From: Paramacrobiotus metropolitanus
Taxonomy: Eukaryota > Tardigrada > Eutardigrada > Parachela > Macrobiotidae
Assembly: GCF_019649055.1 (NCBI RefSeq)
Contig: NW_026570253.1
Location: 186,001 to 250,000, forward strand
DNA: 64,000 bases
Direction of reading: 5' to 3'
Shown here: one piece after another, positions 13,741 to 27,806 of the stretch
Layout of the letters: the number at the start of each line of letters is the position of its first letter
Numbering within the stretch: the stretch's first letter is position 1
Position numbers and translations under genes: made by a program
The notes under the pieces: generated by a model
The model's input: the letters and a program-made list of their open reading frames with translations, nothing else
The model's database searches: none
What the model was told of the DNA's origin: nothing

Positions 13741-16700
13741 ATGCGACCCTGGCTGCTGTATCCCATCGGTGCCATTGTGCCGGTTATCATCTGCATTGGC
13801 TGCGTTGGAGGTGAGTGCGGTGACGATTATTCGGCAAGCGGCGATTATTTATCACTGTACATTTCATAGTTTATGCAAGTTTAATTCGTAACGGGAAAGA
13901 ATCGTTAATACGCCCCAGCCAAATGTCATCGATTTTTTTTCATTCGCAGCGTGGTCCAAATTCGAGATTTATTGTACCGGTTTGCATGGCTGGAAGCCAC
14001 AGTGATTAATGGTTTGCTAATTACAGATTAATGACCTTTTTACAGAAACGCTCTATTTTTACAAAAACTTTAAAAATAAATACAAAAACTTTAAAAATAA
14101 ATATTAACTGGCGCTACGAAACCTTTATGCATATTAAGAATATTAATATCAAAATGCAGGAATTGATTAAAAACACAATATGTAGATACGTTTCGTGCTG
14201 TGGTAACTACTTAGTGGATTAACTTGAGCTTAAAGAATTTGGGTCGAAAATCAATATGTCGGGTAAAAAGTTCTGGCATTCCCTGTTGTGTTAATTAGCC
14301 GGTTCGCTTGCCTGTCCCTGACAAGGCGATATATGTCCACACAAACATTCCCGTCAACAGAGGATGTTGTACGTTGTGTGCCTCGATTTTCTTGTGTTGA
14401 GCATTTTTGTCATGGCCCTCACATTGCACAATAGCCGGCTGCACAATTCTGTTAAGGTGCAGCCAAGCAGCTGACACACGTACTCACAGTCAGCAAGCAG
14501 CACAAATCGGCGCTCGACGTAACCGGAAATGAAGGAACCCTATTGCCGAACTGTATGCTCCTGTCACAGCGCGCCGCATTTTGACGTAGTAAAAATGCCG
14601 GGCCGCTGCTGAGAAAATTCCACCATTTATTTCCGCTATACTGGGCAACCTGTCAAAAACACGATCCCGGCAACATTTCCCTCTTATGACAATAGCGCAA
14701 GCGCGGGCACACTTGAACGCATTACGCAATCTTCGATGACAAATTGTCGGCGTCGCCGTGGTTGTGCAGTATATATATATGGGTCAATTGTCCATTGTTT
14801 CCGCGGCTGCCAGCCGGCTAATGGGTGCTGACAGCCGCGGCACCGGTACACTCGCGCGCGCGCGCTTCTTGATTAAACCCGTATCGATCCGTGTAATATG
14901 TATGTTTTTTTAAAATACGATACGGTGAGAAATCCTCCTAACTCGTTGGCAAGTGATTAAACCCTGCCGAGTAATTACACGATACATCTGCCGGGGTAAA
15001 GATAGACGCTAATGGGGAAACAAATCTTTGACCTACAGATACACTGTTGCAACGGCCGGCGTCCTGCAAAATGCTCAGCGACAGTATTAATGCATTGCCG
15101 GTTGCCACGACAAAAGACTAGTGATTTAAGAAAATGGGCTTAAGCTCCGATAACCATTATCCATGGCTGTTATATATGCGCCCGTGTAAAAGAGATTGAC
15201 CTACTGTGCAACGGAAACTGGAATCTTCAATTAAGACGCTGCGAATGCGCACTGGCATGGATAGCTTGCCTTGTGCATATTGCTTCTTGGCGATCTGTGT
15301 GTATGGGAAATGCGAGTGTTTAATACAATGACCAGCGGAGTGGGCATATGCTCCCAGTCCAGTTTAAAGCAATCAAATCACCACGTAATTCACGCGGAAA
15401 TATCGCACAATGACAAATGGTGGCCCCCGACGCTGGGCTCAAAGGGCCATTGCACTGAATTGGCTCTCAGGCCGTTTTCCTTATAAACCTTACACATAAA
15501 TCGACTTAAAACATCGCTCTACCCACCGTATTTGTATAAATATGTTTAAAAAAATCTTCAAATTTTAGATTACGGTGATTTTGCTCTCACACAAATTTTT
15601 TTATAAATTTGTGTCACTTACTACAGCATTTTACAATCTCCCTTTCGTTGTTATATAATTTTATCTATATAATTACAATGTCGTTTTTTATATTTTTCGT
15701 TTTACTTTTGCCATTTCGCGCTTCCTTTTGCCAATTTTCTCCTTAGAAAAGGGATGCTAACGTAAAACTATATACCGGCAGTTTTAGTAACGTCATATAA
15801 CGTGTTGCATAAGCTTGTTAACACAAATTTGCTTTTTTCCGTTGTGCCAATATCTGCGGGTAGATGTACATTTGGAGGCCGCGCGACTGGATCCGGTGCA
15901 AGGGCCATCCGGGTGAAATTGAGTATATTTTCAGGGGGAAGACGATGGTAATATAAGTGAGTTAGTCGGAATATGAACGACCGGCAAATTGTTTCCGTCA
16001 ACAAACCCAACAGCGTTTTTTTCAACGGCCACTCACAGGCACACACATTCACACATATCCACACATCGCTCCATTAATGCGTCTGTCATTACTTACGGCT
16101 CATCAAAGATGTATGCAGCCGGGAACACCGGGCACATATCCATAATATACGCATATGCATATGTGTGTCCCCGAAAAGAGGTGTCGGAGTTGAACGAACA
16201 CTTCCTGTATTAATACCCTTTTTAACCGGCACCGGTTTTTCTCTGTATATACCTGCATACACAAACCCGATGAAAAATCCCGGCAAATATTTGCCATATC
16301 GCTGTGCTCTTTTGTTCGGCATCATGTTATTCCATCAGGATTGTTGATCGTTGTATGTACGTATGTATACAATGTATTGACCGGCATTGCTGGCATCATC
16401 CTACCCATCAAAGTCAAATTTCCGGACAGAGGATATTTCCCCGGCCCGGCATGCCGTGATATAATCAAGTGTAGTATGCAGCGCGCTGCTCACTGGCCAG
16501 CGCTTATAATTAAATTACTATTTACACATCATTCCTTTCCATCTGATCCCCGCCGCATCTTAAATCGTCATAAAATGCCCAAATCAGACTTTTGTCAATA
16601 TTCCCTTGAATTTGTCTTGCCAGTCGCGGATTGCCATATCGCTCCGGCTGTGCGTGTCTTATATTGTTTTATTACACGTTTCCCAATTAGTTGCTCGTTT

Positions 16701-19700
16701 ATTGCGTCCCGTGTTTCTGTGTCAAATTGATGAGTTTAATGACCTAATTGAATAATTCAGTGATTGATGCTGTACCGGAAACCACGTTCTGTTATAACTG
16801 AACCGTATTTTATTTAAACCAGAAATTCTATATGAAAACTTGGTTTTGAAATGCGTTGCATTTCACCGCCTGTGTTTCTGCAGCAGCATGCAAGGGAGAA
16901 GTACCTCGATTATGGAAATCAGATCTAATTTTTAATTCAATAATATTTTGAATGTTAACGTTTTATTTGTTTTTGAATTATAATAATTTTTGAATGGATC
17001 TGAATCTAAAAAGGTTTTAATCAAATTTTCGATTTGATTTTTAAACAACATTTTTGCCGGCTATGGTAAGAAAGAGTGGCTTAAAAGACAAATTATGAAA
17101 ATAGTCCGAAAGAAGAGATTACCCAGCCAATCTTGTGTGTCCCGTTTGCTTAATCCAGCTGCAACTAGAAATCAGCCAGACCAAACATATTTAAAACTTA
17201 TCCGGCGCCCATCTAAAACTTTCTTCACTGGGAATTCCACCAAAATATTCCGTTGACCAGTATAATAATATTGTATGTATATACAAAACCTCCTACTGGG
17301 TGGGCATCGCTGCCGCTGCCGATTTGTAACCCCAAGCTAGAAAATCCTAACAATCACATTAGGAACACAGCCGATCACAACAAGTCCAACTCTTGCTTCC
17401 CATGAACGTATCTGCGTGGCTGTGTACCATCCCAGCAACGGGTCAAGGATTTCGGACTGCCGAGCGGCGATTAAGTGGGCACAATGACGGGTTAAAGGTC
17501 ATCTCTCCTCCCAGCGTCCTAATGAATGCCATTCAGACAGCGCGGGGCCCAGTAAGCATTACAACATACTTCCCCGGAAGTGTAATTTTACCTCCCAATG
17601 ACCGGCTATCAGTGCAATCCCGGCGACTGCCAAACAGCGGGATAGTATGCAAGGAAACACTCAATGCGTTCAACTACGTTCGTTTGCTGTCCTCATTGCT
17701 GCCTTTAACACATCATGACGCTGCGACCTTGTATTTCTTCCTCAACCTGTGTAATTTTCCAAATTCTTTGTAAATTCCTAGCACAACATATTAATTAAGA
17801 GCTTTCGTAAAATTAGAGCTACATAACTTTATGACGGCAAATTTGCTTTGCTATGGATGTTTGAAGAATAAAGTAAGATGACTGTTAATCTTGTTTTGGA
17901 TAATCGTACAGTTTACATAGCTATTTTATGAAATTCGAAATACTTAGACGCTTTTGGTCGGTTGATATAACAAAGCATATATTTTGGTTTTCGTAGTAAA
18001 TTAAAGAGCAGTTTGAAAATAAGCAAAGCGTGACGTAAATGTGATACGCCAGCGCTTGTCCGTAAATGTATAGACAGATTTGATTAGGTTTATTTTGAGC
18101 ACGAGTTCACTGCAGGACCCATAATGTCAGTAGCCGACACGTGTGTCCTTAGATTGCCCGTAAAGTACTGCACCGTCGGTGAATGGGGCAATCAGCTGCG
18201 GCTAAGTCAGGACTCAGGAGCACAATGGCCACTGCCGACCGCATAAATCTGTTTAACCAGTTACAATGGGCATTTATCGCCAGCGTGCGAGGGCAGCCAG
18301 CAAAGTATCCCGTCTGGCGAAGTGTCAGACGGTAGCAGCAATCGTCGTAGACCACCTTCTGTGCTGGCACACGCCATCGATTAAGGCGATATCGTCCTGG
18401 AAAAAGACGGCAGGTGTACACACCCTCGTAGTCTCATCCATCGCCGTACAGCGCAGTTGATCCTTGACTGGTCACTGTACAAAAGGATCAGATTACAGCT
18501 GCCCATTCAATGCCTCTGTATGCCACGATATACAAACCACACAGTGGTATGCGCTATTGTCCCATTGAGGAGCAAACTTTAATATATTCCCATGTAAAAA
18601 TATGTACACACCATCGATTTGTCGTTTTGTATCGAACTTATGATCAGTATTTTCTCAGATAATATCTTGGTAATATGCGTGATTCACTTATAACGGCTCA
18701 GCTCGTTGGTAAACAATCCACTTGGCCTGCAAACGGCTAATGATTACGTGTGGTGGTAATTGGATTGGAAACCGACGAATCAGAATGCAGAGAAAAGAGA
18801 TGAATAGATAGGCGACGCGCAACCGGTAATCGTGCGGCATTATGCGGCCAGTGTAATTGCAGTGGTCAGTGTGCCGTGTGCGCGTTGGCCCGTTGATTAC
18901 GTGTTACCGTACAACAGCGGATCGGCACTGCCCATTCATTACGTGTTGCGTAGGGCGTACGAACTGGCTATTTCGGTGCTGTCTTGGCTGATAAATACAA
19001 TGTTACGTACGAATCGGCTCTGGATCATTCCATGATTCTCTTCCCTTCGCAGTACAACACTAGTACAATAATATCCGTGCGTGCCGTGCCCGGCTTTTGT
19101 CAAATTGACGGTTGCAACTGTCAGCAACATCTAATTGTGCCCAACTAATTTTAATTGATGGCACACTTATTGTGTATCAATTCGATCATTCCCGCGCCAT
19201 GGCGGAACAAGTGCCACTGCTGCCGCGATCAGCGAATGGGGCCGGTTGGCCAAAAATGTGCTGCTGACACGTTCACTTTTCACCAGCGCCCCTTTTTGGC
19301 AACAATAAAAATACAACTTGACAGGTCGCGTGAATACACTGCGCCGTGCATGCTCGAACAAGTCCGGGATATCTGTGTTGTGCGGCGTATTGTTTCTTTA
19401 GCCCACTGCTTGCAGACAAATAACAGCACCAACCAGTGATTATTCCTGACCCACATTCTCCGAATCGGCTCGCGCGCGCTACTTTGTCATTTATTCCTTC
19501 GCGCTGACGCGTGTTGCAGAGAGGCCCGGCAAACTTTGCCTTGTAATTTGTCCTGTACAAATGCAAACACATGCCGCCAGACGATGAGAAACAGCCAAAT
19601 GTTGCTTCTTCTCCCGGCACATGTCATCCCACAAGGGAAAACTAGATTTTTTTCCTCTAAAACAGCAATTTATTTAACGTGCTTCGTTTTATTTAACGTG

Positions 19701-22700
19701 ATTTGAACTTCATAAAAATTCGCTAGGAAATTTATTTTTTGTGCTGTATATAAAAAATCTGACATTAACATAAATCCTGAAGTATACGTGCTTGTAATGT
19801 GTGAAAACAGTTTGCTTTTTCTGTGATAAGAAATGCCAAAATTTTCTATGATTTGTCGATCCGATAAATAAATTAACTTTAACTGTGTGGACGCTTACTT
19901 AAGTAAGCTCGCTGCAATTGGCTTATATATAGATATAACAAATTTCTACTAGTTTTTAGTTTTATCGTGATGACCGCAATTGCCCTGGGTTTACGTTTTT
20001 TCCTTGTTGAATCTGCGGATAAGATTAATAAAGCAATATTGACCTATCAAGCGCATATTCAACACGGAAACATAACCCTCCCAGCAGTGGCTGCGCGGCA
20101 TTCCCAGGCGATTACGGGCTGATCGCGCAGCGCTCATCGGATAATGTGCGCTGCGCCGCGATGGGAGCCGCTGTACATACATCCATAAAAAGTATGTCAA
20201 ATCGAAAAATTGTCCACCGTATACATATGTATATATGAAAAATATCCCAGCCACACAACACCAATACACACGGGTCCAGTGTGTATGGGAATTTAACTTC
20301 CGGCGTCAGATTTCGGCAAACCCGGCATCGGACGCGAGTAGTGGCCACACTTGAAAATCAAAGAGAGAAATCCCGCTGGAGCAGCGGATGAGCCCCGATA
20401 AGCCAATTAGCCGGCGAACCGAGCCGGGACGCTCGCAAGAGCATCCCATACTGGTACTGGCGCAGCTGCGCCCCGCCGGCGGCGGCGCTAGATAAACAGT
20501 CACTCCCATTAATGAGTCATTTAGGCGCAATTATCTGTCGGGCACTTAATCAGCTTGCCGGCATTTTAATTCAATTGCTTGTAATTCAGTATTGTACGTT
20601 TATCTATTGCAGTGCACGTGGAGGCGGCTAAGAAGGCGCATAAGAATGCCGCACACGGGAAGCTGGGACGGAAGCCGATCGAATTCGATGCCCAGATGGA
20701 GAACGCCAGTGTTCCCTTGGGCAAGGATGCCGTGTTCACTTGCCGGATTAATCAGAGTGTTAAATCTGCCGATCTACAGGTAATCACCGGATATGTATAT
20801 GCCGCGGCTCCCTCATTGTGCGCTGCGATGTTCATCGTCCCGGTTGCGCAAGCTCATTTAAGACCAACCGACCAGAGATCCTGAGATCAAACTTATCCAT
20901 ATATTTTATTAAATTATTATATGCGTTAACATAATTTATTTATTTTACGTAAGCATGTCTGTTGAAAGTTTCCTATGACATTTGACAACCTGTAGCTAAT
21001 ACTTTACCCTTTAAGGATGCGAGTATGCATGTTTGTGAGTTAATTTTCATGTAACGAAAAAAGAGCGCGTACCACACAGATTTTAACCTGTGTTTCGTAA
21101 AGTTTGTATTATGATAATGTAAACTAACGATTTCGAAGCATGGAAATGGCAAGTGGTGCCGTGATCCTATTTATGTTTGTACATGGTAAATCTTTAGCAG
21201 AATTCCCTTCGTGATCCCGTATTCTTACTTAATGGTCAGCGCTTAATCTGTCCTTTATGATGTTGATGCTCTCTGTACGTATACACTCCTTGTGATCCTG
21301 TATGTATGTACAGCTCGTCTGGTTGCGGCTGGACTCGCAGACAATCCTGGCCTTTGAGAACCGGCTGGTGCAGAATAATCCCCGTATAAGCGTCAGCCAC
21401 GAGGAGCGCCGGGAGTTCAGTCTGCACATTAAGAACGTCCAGCCGGAAGATGCCGGCCACTACGCCTGCACCATCAACACCAATCCACTCTCGCAAATGC
21501 GCGCCCATCTCGACGTTCTGGGTAAGCACTTGTCGTACACTGACCGATCAAAGGCCGGGGATTTACTTCCCTACCGAATGTGCCGGCCGCCATTAAGGCG
21601 ATAGTGCCGGCCAAATGCCCACAAACAATCACTGCCACTGCCGGCAGTGCGGCATAATATACAATGCCCGGCATTAGTAAGTCCCGCTGCTGGACAATTA
21701 CGTCCAGATTAATAATTCACGCCAACCCGAGCATGATTAATGAGCGCCCTACCGGATGGTCGCTAGATCGATGGACATAACGCTGTATACATCTCTAAAT
21801 GACATTATGTAGCCACGCGCATTATGCGTTTGTTTTCCTGTCCATATGTTGAAAGAGACGCCTGTATGTACAGATGGTCAGCACGGCACAGACTGGACGC
21901 CGGTTTGTCCCGGCTTCCGCCACGCTCTAACACTTCCGTTGATATCCATCGTCACTTTGCTTTCAGTCATGCCCTGTATATATGTCCAAAACTCCGGCCA
22001 ACAATCCCAAATCTACGAGTATATGCTTAACAAACCATTCTGTTAAAAAAAACTAATAAATGTTTACTGCGCGAAAAATAAGCATAACAATTTGTTAATA
22101 CGTGACAAATTAAGCTTCCTTAGAGGTTCCATAGCCTACTCTATTGAACCTATGGCAGAGTTTTCTGGATACACATGTTGGCAGCCTCTCCCATTATCAT
22201 GTACATGTCGTTTTCGCATCTTTGGAGTTTTTTGTTGTGCTTAGTTTATCAGCCCAGTTGGCGGTGTTTTGCAGAAGTCGTATAATCTCGAAAATATTCC
22301 CCATATAATTCAATTATGAGCAATATGCTTTGCGTTGTGCTGTACACTTAAGAGGGAACGTCAGACATGTGTATAATGGAAGATGATATAACTGTTTGGC
22401 ATCACTTTGCCGGGCCAAATTATCGTCCCTTATATATTTAATTAAATATTGCCGGGAAGAGAAACTGACCATGTCCAATCCATCCCGGCGCGCGCCCATC
22501 TCCTTCCTGTGTTTACCCAGTGCGATAGCAAGCAAAGTGCCATCCATCATTTAGCGTCACAACGGCTGCTGGTTTTGTTGACGAGTGGAGCACATGCATA
22601 CATATTGATATGCACATACACACAGTGGGTCAGCGAATGCCGGCTCTGTGTAAAAAACACCCGCCTGCATGTGACAATAAGTGGCCACTTGAAAAAACGC

Positions 22701-25700
22701 TACTAACACAACAGTCGGCCACTTGAACGCGAGTGTTTTGCACGCCGGGTGCTGCGGTTACTTGAGCCGCTGGTCGACGTCTTAAAAGAATGCCAATTGG
22801 GCTCGTTCTTGTTTTACAAATGTCAACAAATTTGATAGGGTTTTATCCAGTTAAATTTGTATAATCACACTGTCAATAAAGGGCAGTGTGTGCCGGGGAA
22901 TCTGGGACTAACTGGGAACAATGTTTACTCTCCGGCCTCCATAACATGCACACTGTGAATAGCCCACAATGATCGGACATCTTGTCATCTAGATCTGTCC
23001 AACAGCGAATTTATATTGGTCTTCAATGCTAAGAAAGCAATCATTTACTTGTATTCCTGTACATGCGCGTTCCTACTGCCTATTGCAGGTTATTTTGCAA
23101 TAGTTTTTGGAACTCGGTTTTACCAAGGTGCACTACAAATTACAAAGTATGCAAACATATACATGGAGGGCAAAAGCTGTACTTCTATGTGATGTTATCA
23201 TAATGGAAAAAAAATTTCAGTCATACAAATGTCTGGAAACTGTACCCTGTACAGTTGATTTGCATTATTTTTTCGTGATTGTGCAGTATTCAACATCAAC
23301 AGATATATTTTAGGCATTTACTTATCTATTTAAGCCCATGCAAGCTTTTTATTTCTTTTGGATCAAATGCACATCAGGTTTATATATTTTTTCCTTGATA
23401 TATTTTGATATTTATTCGACAGGACGTTAGTTCATACGGCGTTGCATTTAATACCGACACTATATTCTCCCAGATTTTTCTGAATGTTTTAGCCTCTTAT
23501 CCAAGTGTTATTCAGTCTTTAAGTGTAAACACAGCGTGGGCCGAATGATACTATCGGCATAACCTGTTTTGATCCCTGGTGACCTTTGATGGAAAGCCCT
23601 CGACACACCCGACGAGAGGCGCTCTTGAGAGTCGTTCCCCAACCGGCATCCTGCTATCAACGGTTGGCCATTTGGTCACCGGTTCTACATACGCAGCGAT
23701 GCAATATTCTGTGGAAAATACTCATCTTATGATTCTCACTGCGCATAAAACACCCACGTAATCGACGTGCACTAAGTGGACAATCTGGGCAATGCGCTAC
23801 TTAAAATGACGCTAACTGACCACATGGACGCCGATTACGTTGTGGTGTAAACACTGAGCAAATGATCGGATCTGTCGTATATATGTATCACAGAGTGTAA
23901 ATGCCCATCTGCTGAATTTCCCGACAGTGATGAAATCATGTTATAACAAAAGTCCATTAGCCAGGATTCAGTATGAACTGTTCGCGTAATGAGCTACCGT
24001 ATCCATCATAAGCGAAGTGAGCGACTGTAAATCAGACACGGTACATAATAATTAATATGCCGGCAATGGGATCCTGCGTATACCGGTTGTGCATTATGGC
24101 ACCGTTTGTGCTTGATTGAGCAATCCATGGGAACACAGATGGGCTGCATTATTCCTTATCCCGGGCACACTTGACATCATTTTCGCTCTGGCGCAGTACG
24201 GTACCGCACCGGGCCAGCTGCAGTTCACTCGGTTGAATTGGAATATTCCAACAATAATGGTGACGGAATTAAACACACCGAATTAAATTTTTCCTCTTTC
24301 CTTTTTTATTTGCGACACCGTAATTATTATTATAATATTGTACGAGTACGTTCACTAGTTAGATTTCTTTAGGTAATGCACAATAAATATTTGCATATGT
24401 ATTTACATAAATAAATATGGCACTTATAATTGCCAGACTGTTACTAAGTAAGTTTTGGTACTTTATTTATTTTGTCTTAATAATAATTTTACCGAAGTAA
24501 AAGCAATAAATACTACACAATACACATAATGAGGCAGAAATACTGCTAGCCACACGGCTCAACAATTATGAAAGTAAATCCCATGTACTCGTAATTTTAT
24601 GAAAGACGTAAAGTTATAAACATACCAATCAAATCCACATACTTCCGCTGCGCTGTGGATATGCTGTCCGGCATCCGTCCGTGCGGACAGCCTATAGCAA
24701 AGCACGCGTGGAGAATATTGTAATTTAATCAGGCACTGGCAGTGGCATAATTAGCATGGCAAATTGATTTATGTAGATTAAACGAAGCCTAATCTGATCG
24801 GCCGGACACGGGCAACATGTTCTCCGTGAACACACGTACATATATATCTGTATATATCAGGGCATGTCTCGGGGGGCGATTATAACAAAAGCGCGATCAT
24901 TTTGCAGTGCCTCCGCTGATCCTGGCCAACGAGACCACCGAGCACGTTGTTGTCCGCGAGGCCTCCAACGTCAGTCTCAAGTGCGCCGCCAGCGGACACC
25001 CGCGGCCGACCATCAGCTGGGTGCGCGAAGACAATATGTATATTACACCCAAAGGCGAAGAAAAAGGTACGACAATATTTGCTTCGGCTTCTGTATTATA
25101 AGAGTACTATGTTAATTGTAATATATGGTGCTTGTTGGTTAAGATGTTATCCAACAAGCATATAGTGTTTAATATTACTGTATACAATCCTTTTCTGCCG
25201 CCACAGCGATTTACGTTTTGATTTCTCTACTCGCATCGATAACTGAAAATAATTTGTACATCATAGGTAATGCTATATGGATACGCCAGTATATATAATT
25301 TTGGCATGCCGAAATTTTTATATACCATAATAATCATGATTATGTCATTTATTGTAATTTTTACTTTTATACTTTTCATAGCTTTGACATATAACGGATC
25401 GGTGTTAAGTCTGGAACGCGTGGGCCGATCAGGTGAGAAAGGTTGACCGATTAAGGCCATCTGCAGTATTATTCAGTGGCTGTTACTAGTGGAGTAATTA
25501 TCTGGGTTGAATTAATTTTATAATTGCAGATATGGCCACGTACATCTGCATGGCCGCCAACGGCGTCCCACCGGCTGTCAGCCAGCGGACCACCGTCAAA
25601 GTCGAATGTACGTAAAGCACTTCCGGTGGCCTTAAACGCCGCTGTTAAGCCTACTCGAAGGAACAGGACAAATATGCTAACAGCAGCCGATTTGTTTGAA

Positions 25701-27806
25701 TAGCCTAGTGGATTTTTAAGTCTGTAATTTCCATTATTTTTCAAAATGCTCTTTCAGTTCCGCCCATGATATGGGTCGAGCCGAAGCATGTGGCTGCCTG
25801 GATCGGCGGAAGTGCCACGTTGAAGGTAAAGTACATTAATATTAGCAATATTTCCGCATCTGAAGCACTCAGACTAATTTTTTTCATTTTTTGCAGTGCG
25901 AAACGGAAGCTTTTCCACAGGTAAATTCAATAGCATGATATACCTTTCGTTAAGGTATTTTGTTAATTGTTATGTGACTGTGATCCAAGTATGTAGCAAA
26001 ACATTCTGTTGCTGATGCAACCAAACATTTGCGATAATGAAAAGTTTCTAGAAAATTACGGAAGAAAGCAAAAGTGAACGTGTAAAATGGCAAACGCTTT
26101 TTAAAGGCCGTGCATTTTTGGCTGCGGGAGGGCGTTATTCTGACCAACAGCGACAAGTACGACATCCGCGCCGAACCGGCACCCGAACCGCATGCCTACC
26201 GTATGAAGATGCAGCTGACCATTCGGAACATGGACGCTAAAGACTTTGGCGACTACACATGCAGCGGTATGTAAAGGAGATATCAGTCTTTTTCCTACGT
26301 TATAAACTGCGGCCTTTAATTGTAATCCTGGCCAACGAACGCGTGGATATTTATTTTGCTTGTGCATTGCAGCCTCTAATTTCCATGGGAGCGTCGAGGG
26401 AGCCGCCAAGTTGTACGGTGCGTGAGCGAGTATATATATATTATACCAAATCTATACTGTATCTTATAGAACTATATCCACATGCAACAATCCGAACCGG
26501 CAAATGGATGCCGCTAATTTCAGTGACCCGCGGCTTGGGCTGCAACGCTTTCATGCCATTACTTAATATAGTCCGCTTTAATCGTGTTGTGTTGTAGAGG
26601 TCGAAGCTCCTCCGGAGGGAAAAACAACACAGGGCAAAGGCAAGTCAGCCCAACGGCCGGGCGGTAATAAGAAAAGTAAGCATGAACCCGGCTCCACCTG
26701 CTGGTTGTGTTTGTTGTCATGTGCCGATGTGCGCGGCTTTTATTATTACATGCAGCCGATTAATGGCCGGTGTTTTTTCTCTCTTCTTCGATGGGATTTA
26801 TAGAGAAAGGTCACAAGCATGCCATGCGAATGGGCGTCAATGCCACCCGATTAATTGGTACTGTCTCTCTTAATTTAATCGTGACTGCACAATTTAACCA
26901 TATGATTTCTTCGATTTACGTTAATTTCTCGTTTTTTTATATAGGTATTTCGATGTTTGAATGAATTAATGTATACACAGTTATTAACTAATTTTATATG
27001 TATGAACGGATTTTCATTTATTCGTAAACGTCTAAATTGTGTATGTACTGATCGTGAATATACTACTGGCACTCGCACATTGAATGAAAGGTTCGTAGTT
27101 GTATGCGCAGTGTGTGCATGACGATCAGTGCTTGATCAAAAAATTGCATTTCACGGAATGCCGTTTGCATTTTTGAAATTGCATCTATCATACTTCTGGT
27201 CTAAGTCTGTTCACCTTTAGTGTGGATTTATTATAATCGATGAATTACGTATATTAATACTTTTCTATCGCAGGAAACTAAAAATTTATTGTCTAAATAA
27301 AAAAAAGTGGTATCAGATTTCTCGATTGTTCTCATGAAGACTGATGAAGTAGAATTTTGTACACTGTAGTGCAAAGTATTGTATTTTCATTAACTGTTAT
27401 TTCTTAAAATTTAATTTAGCGCTTCGTTGACTGGCGTGGTTACTCGCACCAGGAATGACGTTATTGTTTCCGCAACTAATTTCAAATAAATATTTCTGCT
27501 AAGTTATTCTAATCCAAAAAGTCTAAAATCTGTAGTCAACTAACCTGTAGAAAATACATCGGATTAATCGATTGAATTTCTCAGCAAGCCGATATTGCAG
27601 ATGAGAAGTCCTACTACGACAAACAGCAAATGGACCACGATCCGTCGATGCCGATGGAGGAGCCTCAGAAGGGGCCCCTCCAGCGCAAGTCCTCCAATGG
27701 CAATAACGGCAGCCCGCCCTTGACCTTTCGCACCGGCTGCCTCATACCGGCCTTACTGTTGTATTTAGTCGCCTTTCTCCTGATTATGTACAATCAAAGG
27801 ACGTAG
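13741..27806 (+). CDS. Three-Ig-domain surface protein (lachesin/DIP/IgLON type)
   Basis: Thirteen exons join in perfect phase: 13741-13810, 20613-20779, 21314-21521, 24908-25066, 25382-25432, 25530-25607, 25758-25825, 25897-25920, 26107-26266, 26373-26417, 26598-26675, 26804-26857, 27601-27806. They give 455 aa. Exon 1 encodes a signal peptide (MRPWLLYPIGAIVPVIICIG). Ig1 spans about residues 45-148 (C67, W82, C131) with the family-typical LVWLRLDSQTIL and EDAGHYAC. Ig2 has C174 and C225, starting VPPLI. Ig3 has C268 and C327, starting FPPMIW and ending DFGDYTC. A basic, low-complexity linker (about 344-375) follows. The last 20 or so residues are hydrophobic with only a five- to six-residue polar end, which suits a GPI-anchor signal or a short membrane anchor. 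Relatives (lachesin, Dpr-interacting proteins, neurotrimin) mediate homophilic or heterophilic adhesion between neurons or epithelial cells. I cannot say which subgroup it belongs to. The 24-nt exon 8 and 6.8 kb intron 1 are notable. Confidence 0.93.
14058..14102. repeat. Tandem duplication of a 21-bp A-rich unit
   Basis: The unit ACAAAAACTTTAAAAATAAAT appears twice in direct succession, with one near-identical copy boundary. It lies within intron 1 of the Ig-domain gene and looks like simple replication slippage. Confidence 0.55.
17393..17773 (+). other. Unassigned open frame inside intron 1 of the Ig gene
   Basis: This 126-codon frame (first ATG four codons in) runs on the host gene's strand. 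Its C-terminal part reads ETLNAFNYVRLLSSLLPL, then a histidine/alanine/leucine-rich helix-like segment. That faintly recalls the LP...H...L...L pattern of RhoGAP domains (inference, weak). There is no signal peptide, no intron is needed and no promoter is obvious. It could be a processed gene fragment, an unannotated exon or chance. Confidence 0.2.
21522..24907 (+). other. Intron 3 of the Ig-domain gene (3.4 kb)
   Basis: The intron lies between the exons ending Ig1 and starting Ig2. It has GTAAGC at the donor and TTTTGCAG at the acceptor. It holds no frame with recognisable coding content on either strand. Confidence 0.7.

Larger units (their letters stand above)
13811..20612 (+). other. First intron of the Ig-domain gene (6.8 kb)
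   Basis: This intron separates the signal-peptide exon from the first Ig exon; the donor is GTGAGT and the acceptor follows a TATCTATTGC tract. It contains AT-rich stretches, a tandem pair of a roughly 21-bp A-rich unit at about 14,058-14,102, a short CG dinucleotide run near 14,856, a 10-bp-arm hairpin (15589-15598 with 15605-15614), and an open frame at 17393-17773 listed separately. Long first introns in this family often hold enhancers, but nothing in the sequence proves one here. Confidence 0.6.
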
